A DNA stretch of 6,912 bases from NCBI GenBank assembly GCA_007132635.1, contig SLOG01000207.1, forward strand, positions 1 through 6,912. The letters run 5' to 3'. The stretch is from Limnochordia bacterium. GTDB taxonomy: Bacteria > Bacillota > Limnochordia > Darwinibacteriales > SLO01. The first letter of the stretch is position 1; every line of letters starts with the position of its first letter. Positions 5,716 to 6,912 of this stretch are shown here, piece after piece. The notes beneath the pieces were generated by a model. That model had not been told where the DNA came from and ran no database searches. It worked only from the letters and a program-made list of their open reading frames with translations. Both the position numbers and the translations under genes were made by a program.

Positions 5716-6552
5716 TCACCCTTCTTTCAACGCCTTATATGCTTGCTGCAACAGAATGGCGTCATCCTCAAGAATCGGACTTTCACAGATCAACCAGCCG
5801 CCGACATCAAAGTCTACTAATGCCCGGATCACGGCCCAGTAATCCATATCAGACTCCTCAAACGGCAAATGCTTCTTCTCGCCTCTGTCACCATATTCAA
5901 TGCCAGAAACATGCATGTGCAGAGTCGCAAGTGCCTCAGGACCCAATTCCGTCTGGATGAATGACAAAACCTCGCAGAAGTCCTCATACGTGCTGCCGCC
6001 TCCCCAACGCGCATGGAGATGGGAAAAGTCAACACACGGATAGACTCCCGAAATCTCTTGGGACAGCCCCACAATCTCGACGAGGGTCCCAAACTGGGAG
6101 ACAGAACCCGTTGTCTCGGGACGAAGGTGAATCGAAAGTCCTTCATCATCTAGGGTAGTCCGCAGTGACTTAAGCCGTTTCATGATAACAGGATACACGA
6201 CACCGGGGTCATCATCATGGTAAAACCCTGCATGGAACGTGACACTCACCGCACCGGCCGCAGCACCTATTCGAGCGGCCTTGAGTATTCGCTCCTCACT
6301 TGCCTTGACTTTGTCGCTTTCACGCGAATTCAGGTTAACGTAGTAAGGAGCGTGAACCGTAAGGGCAATGCCCTTATCAGCCGCAGTAGCTTTCACGGCG
6401 TCGGCCGTTTTCTCGCCCATCTGGACACTGCGCACAAACTCCAATTCCATACAATCCAAGTCTAACGCAGCCAGCCGTTTTATGCCTTCCTGAGTTGACC
6501 GTTTGGTTGCTGATTTGGGTATTCCAGCGGTTCCGATTCTCAGAGTATTCAT
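5716..6552 (-). CDS. Endonuclease IV-like (AP endonuclease family 2) TIM-barrel protein
   Basis: This 278-residue protein has the fold and metal-site pattern of endonuclease IV (Nfo), which cuts DNA 5' of abasic sites in base-excision repair; E. coli Nfo is of similar size. Metal ligands can be placed in order: His67 (TVHAPY), His107 (TFHAGF), Glu146 (RPETTG), Asp175 and His178 (VDFSHLH), His214 (HMHVSG), His228 (KKHLPF) and Glu257 (CESP). The D-x-H pair of classic Nfo reads K-K-H here, so Glu225 or Asp222 may replace the aspartate. The wording GEKKHLPFEESD resembles the divergent, archaeal-type branch. The ATG at 6552 has an AGAAGG 9 nt upstream. A longer reading to 6648 would only translate the acidic tail of the previous gene in another frame. 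A sugar isomerase-like role is possible. The gene starts 13 nt after the YlbF-like gene. Confidence 0.82.
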   Translation of the reverse strand: MNTLRIGTAGIPKSATKRSTQEGIKRLAALDLDCMELEFVRSVQMGEKTADAVKATAADKGIALTVHAPYYVNLNSRESDKVKASEERILKAARIGAAAGAVSVTFHAGFYHDDDPGVVYPVIMKRLKSLRTTLDDEGLSIHLRPETTGSVSQFGTLVEIVGLSQEISGVYPCVDFSHLHARWGGGSTYEDFCEVLSFIQTELGPEALATLHMHVSGIEYGDRGEKKHLPFEESDMDYWAVIRALVDFDVGGWLICESPILEDDAILLQQAYKALKEG

Positions 6553-6565
6553 ACTCAAGGGCCTT

Positions 6566-6912
6566 CTAATTCCCGGGAGTCCAGAGTTTCTTAGTAGGAG
6601 TCTCCAAACCTGGCTCTGTTTCCGTCGTCTCTTCTTCTTCATCATCACTGCTGTCGAGGCCCAATCCTTGAGTTATTGTCTGCTGAACATCCATCATCAG
6701 GCCGCCGAAAGCAAACTCAGCCTCAAACAATTCACGGATATACGGGTTGATCGATAGGATTTCGTAAAGCTTTCGCAGTTCTTCTGTCTGTTTTTCCGAG
6801 GCAGGCTTGCCTTCCATCTGCTGCTTCTGGAGTTCTGCCTGCTTTTCCTGGAAATCGCGAAGCATAATCTTAGCTGCTTCATGGTCCTCGACAGCTGCAC
6901 GATCCTCTTTAA
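6566..6912 (-). CDS. YlbF/YmcA-family protein, C-terminal part (start beyond the window)
   Basis: The reading frame is open to the window edge; 114 codons are visible and the start lies beyond 6912. The visible part is a charged helical protein: VEDHEAAKIMLRDFQEKQAELQ-type heptad-rich helix, a short linker (KPASEKQ), then LRKLYEILSINPYIRELFEAEFAFGGLMMDVQQ, which is the characteristic order of the YlbF/YmcA family. In Bacillus, YlbF and YmcA form a complex with YaaT that promotes RNase Y-dependent mRNA processing and affects competence, sporulation and biofilm formation; that role here is by family only. After the domain comes a strongly acidic tail (SSDDEEEE) and a last stretch ending in LWTPGN, probably disordered. 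The stop is 13 nt before the next gene, so the two are likely co-transcribed. Confidence 0.82.
   Translation of the reverse strand, partial: KEDRAAVEDHEAAKIMLRDFQEKQAELQKQQMEGKPASEKQTEELRKLYEILSINPYIRELFEAEFAFGGLMMDVQQTITQGLGLDSSDDEEEETTETEPGLETPTKKLWTPGN

Noticed and set aside
6553..6648. N-terminal extension of the endonuclease IV-like gene starting at ATG 6648
   Set aside because: The extra residues (MMMKKKRRRK...) are the acidic tail of the YlbF-like gene read in another frame. The real start has its own Shine-Dalgarno at ATG 6552.

Overview
The window is a piece of bacterial chromosome with moderate GC content. All eight recognisable genes lie on the minus strand, so they read from high to low coordinates. 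Strong AG-rich Shine-Dalgarno sites, GTG starts, a YlbF-family protein and a four-subunit ferredoxin-dependent 2-oxoacid oxidoreductase with separate G, D, A and B genes together suggest an anaerobic Gram-positive (Firmicutes-like) bacterium. This is an inference from gene content; nothing in the window fixes the species.

Layout in the direction of transcription: (1) 6912-6566, the 3' part of a YlbF/YmcA-family gene. (2) 6552-5716, an endonuclease IV-like TIM-barrel protein, 13 nt downstream. (3) 5672-4428, glyA (serine hydroxymethyltransferase), 43 nt further on. (4) A 142-nt gap (4427-4286) holding an exact TTGTGA-N6-TCACAA palindrome inside a larger hairpin. (5) 4285-1224, porG-porD-porA-porB, tightly packed: ATGA overlaps at G/D and D/A, and 7 nt between A and B. 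(6) A strong intrinsic terminator with an 18-bp perfect stem, starting 7 nt after the porB stop. (7) 999-403, a GNAT acetyltransferase with its own leader and candidate promoter. (8) A 126-nt leader with a candidate promoter and two TGGTA/TACCA inverted repeats, then from 276 to the window edge the N-terminus of an MFS transporter.

Functionally, the por genes encode a complete pyruvate (or related 2-oxoacid):ferredoxin oxidoreductase. It has the TPP-binding and catalytic halves (PorB, PorA), the linker subunit (PorG) and a two-cluster ferredoxin subunit (PorD). With GlyA upstream, the region covers glycine/serine one-carbon metabolism and the pyruvate/acetyl-CoA node, though co-regulation is not shown. 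The YlbF-like and endonuclease IV-like genes look like housekeeping RNA-processing and DNA-repair functions. The GNAT and MFS genes are separate units downstream of the terminator.

I found no mobile element, CRISPR array, RNA gene or clearly undescribed system. The most interesting signals are regulatory: the Crp/Fnr-type palindrome before porG and the paired inverted repeats in the MFS leader. No stretch without a gene exceeds 300 bases.
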